54,823 nt of DNA, taken from positions 1 to 54,823 of the forward strand of contig JAURGE010000013.1 in assembly GCA_030833925.1 (NCBI GenBank). Direction: 5' to 3'. The DNA is from Alphaproteobacteria bacterium. Lineage in GTDB: Bacteria; Pseudomonadota; Alphaproteobacteria; Bin95. Under the pieces are notes generated by a model. That model made no database searches and was not told the origin of the DNA. It saw nothing but the letters and a program-made list of their open reading frames with translations. Position 1 is the stretch's first letter. The number at the start of each line of letters is the position of its first letter. Positions 53,691 through 54,823 of the stretch are shown one piece after another. A program made the translations under genes and the position numbers.

Positions 53691-54364
53691 AACGGGCCAT
53701 TGTAACCGGTGGTGCTGGATTAATTGGGGGCGGCATTATCCATCGGTTGCTCAAAGCTGGCTGGGACGTTGCATCATTCGACCTTAATGCTTCGCCAGGC
53801 GCAAATCCGTCCATAATTTGTGACGTTTCTGATGAGAGATCTGTTGCTGCCGCTTTTAATAAATTGCAGTGGGATACTCTCGACCTTTTAGTGAATTGTG
53901 CGGGTCGGAAGGGTGCTCATATGGGGTCTGTTGATACCCTATCGCTTGCTGAATGGCGGGGCATGATCGACAGCCATTTAACAGGGGCCTTTCTTATGAC
54001 CCGCGCTGCGGTACCGCTCATCAAGGGGCATGGAGCTATCATAAATATTGCATCAACCCGAGCCTATATGTCAGAAGCCAATACAGAAGCTTATGCAGCC
54101 GCAAAAGGTGGTCTTGTTGCCTTAACCCATGCGCTTGCCGTAAGCTTAGGTCCTAACATCCGATGCAATGCCATCGCGCCAGGCTGGATAACTGCAGCAA
54201 GGGATTTATCCCCTGAAGATCATAAACAACATCCCGCAGGTCGTGTGGGGCGGCCAGGCGATATTGCAAATGCTGTTCTTTACCTTGCTGAGGCGGAGTT
54301 TATTACTGGTGAAACAATAACTATTGACGGGGGTATGACCCGTAAGATGATCTATACTGAGTAA
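53687..54364 (+). CDS. Short-chain dehydrogenase/reductase
   Basis: The 225-residue SDR starts at GTG 53687 inside the end of the MaoC gene. The cofactor motif is TGGAGLIGGGI, then VNCAGRKG, and the catalytic set is Ser in NIASTRA and Tyr/Lys in AYAAAKGG. NAIAPGWI and VLYLAEAEFITGETITIDGGM close the fold. Its coupling with the hydratase suggests the two enzymes act in sequence on a (R)-3-hydroxyacyl or similar substrate. Confidence 0.92.
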   Translation: MKRAIVTGGAGLIGGGIIHRLLKAGWDVASFDLNASPGANPSIICDVSDERSVAAAFNKLQWDTLDLLVNCAGRKGAHMGSVDTLSLAEWRGMIDSHLTGAFLMTRAAVPLIKGHGAIINIASTRAYMSEANTEAYAAAKGGLVALTHALAVSLGPNIRCNAIAPGWITAARDLSPEDHKQHPAGRVGRPGDIANAVLYLAEAEFITGETITIDGGMTRKMIYTE

Positions 54365-54448
54365 AATACGAGAGCAGCAGCGTTATAAATAGAAACTCAA
54401 ATAATATGGCCCATCTCGATTAGGTGGCGATTTGCAAGTGAGGCTAAA

Positions 54449-54823
54449 ATGAAGTGTTCCAATGGGTGGCCTATTCTGGTTGTGGTAGCGGCAGCCGCGC
54501 TGGCAGTCTTGATCGCCAATGGTATCCGCGTCTCAATCCCACTTTATCAGGTACCGATGCTTTCGGATGTTGGCTGGGGTCGAACTGAATTTGGTTTTGC
54601 CATAGCCGTGCAAGCATTAATGGTAGGGTTATTTGCCCCAGTTTTCGGGGGGCTTGCCGATAAGTTTGGTCCATCCCGCGTTATTGTTGCTGGAGCATTG
54701 CTCTATGCGGCTGGCTTGGCATTGATGTCTGTCAGCACAACTCCTGTCACTTTCACTGTTACTGCTGGTCTTATGGTGGGCATGGCACAAGCGGGCTGTG
54801 GACAGGCTATCGCGATGGGTGCT
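54449..54823 (+). CDS. MFS transporter, 3'-truncated by the window edge
   Basis: From ATG 54449 the frame stays open to the window end, giving 125 residues. It has hydrophobic helix 1 (ILVVVAAAALAVLIANGIRVSIPLYQVPML), then helix 2 (FAIAVQALMVGLFAPVFGGLAD) ending in the MFS loop motif GGLADKFGPSRV, and two further helices. This is the N-terminal third of a major facilitator transporter. The substrate cannot be judged. Confidence 0.85.
   Translation, partial: MKCSNGWPILVVVAAAALAVLIANGIRVSIPLYQVPMLSDVGWGRTEFGFAIAVQALMVGLFAPVFGGLADKFGPSRVIVAGALLYAAGLALMSVSTTPVTFTVTAGLMVGMAQAGCGQAIAMGA

Noticed and set aside
1-54823. CRISPR array, insertion sequence, prophage or rRNA
   Set aside because: No regularly spaced direct repeats, transposase, integrase, phage structural genes or rRNA signatures are visible.

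Overview
This 54.8 kb window is a chromosomal segment of a heterotrophic alphaproteobacterium. The evidence is the gene set: class III alcohol dehydrogenase, malate synthase G, sarcosine oxidase beta-like protein, TRAP transporter, TauD-type dioxygenases, CaiB transferases, LipB, and a FabI/AroC pair. GC content looks intermediate (about half), which would suit a marine SAR116 or Rhodospirillales-like lineage, but that placement is an inference. Many genes end in TGA, so the standard bacterial code applies. I see no rRNA, phage, insertion sequence or CRISPR array.

Layout. 1-5 kb: end of a heptad-repeat protein, a cyclase-family hydrolase, then SDR, secreted alpha/beta hydrolase and cysS on the minus strand. 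4.9-14 kb: nitronate monooxygenase-like protein, an isolated PhnM, acetyl-CoA synthetase, a TauD-type dioxygenase, and a tight operon of enoyl-CoA hydratase, CitE-type lyase, PhyH dioxygenase and Old Yellow Enzyme. 14-20 kb: glutathione-dependent formaldehyde dehydrogenase facing away from a three-gene 2-oxoacid oxidoreductase operon (korC-korA-korB). 20-28 kb: aldo/keto reductase, malate synthase G, lipB, tRNA-Leu(GAG), mgtE, GNAT, thiolase and a SLOG protein. 28.3-35.3 kb: hydantoinase/oxoprolinase A and B, a TauD-type dioxygenase, a selenoprotein gene and a CaiB-type CoA transferase. 36-42 kb: a DUF4212 plus sodium:solute symporter pair, a small membrane protein, MFS, NIPSNAP, a beta-hydroxyacid dehydrogenase and DUF1445. 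42.5-46.9 kb: a complete TRAP transporter followed by a sarcosine oxidase beta-like flavoprotein. 47-54.8 kb: a Baeyer-Villiger monooxygenase, an acyl-CoA ligase, aroC, fabI, a MaoC/SDR pair and a truncated MFS gene.

The most notable observation is at 33150-34082. What looks like two adjacent short genes is one reading frame split by a single in-frame UGA (codon 180). The UGA sits in a U-x-x-C motif of the glycine/sarcosine/betaine/proline reductase selenoprotein B family. A near-perfect hairpin begins 6 nt after the UGA, has its apical loop 17 nt downstream, and carries a G in the second loop position, as expected of a bacterial SECIS element. The gene overlaps a CaiB-type transferase gene by ATGA and lies next to ATP-dependent hydantoinase/oxoprolinase genes, so it may belong to an undescribed aerobic catabolic module.

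The rest is consistent with a carbon-scavenging lifestyle: acetate activation and glyoxylate use (Acs, malate synthase, acetate-type symporter), acyl-CoA chemistry, uptake of organic anions, and ferredoxin- or NAD(P)-linked 2-oxoacid oxidation.
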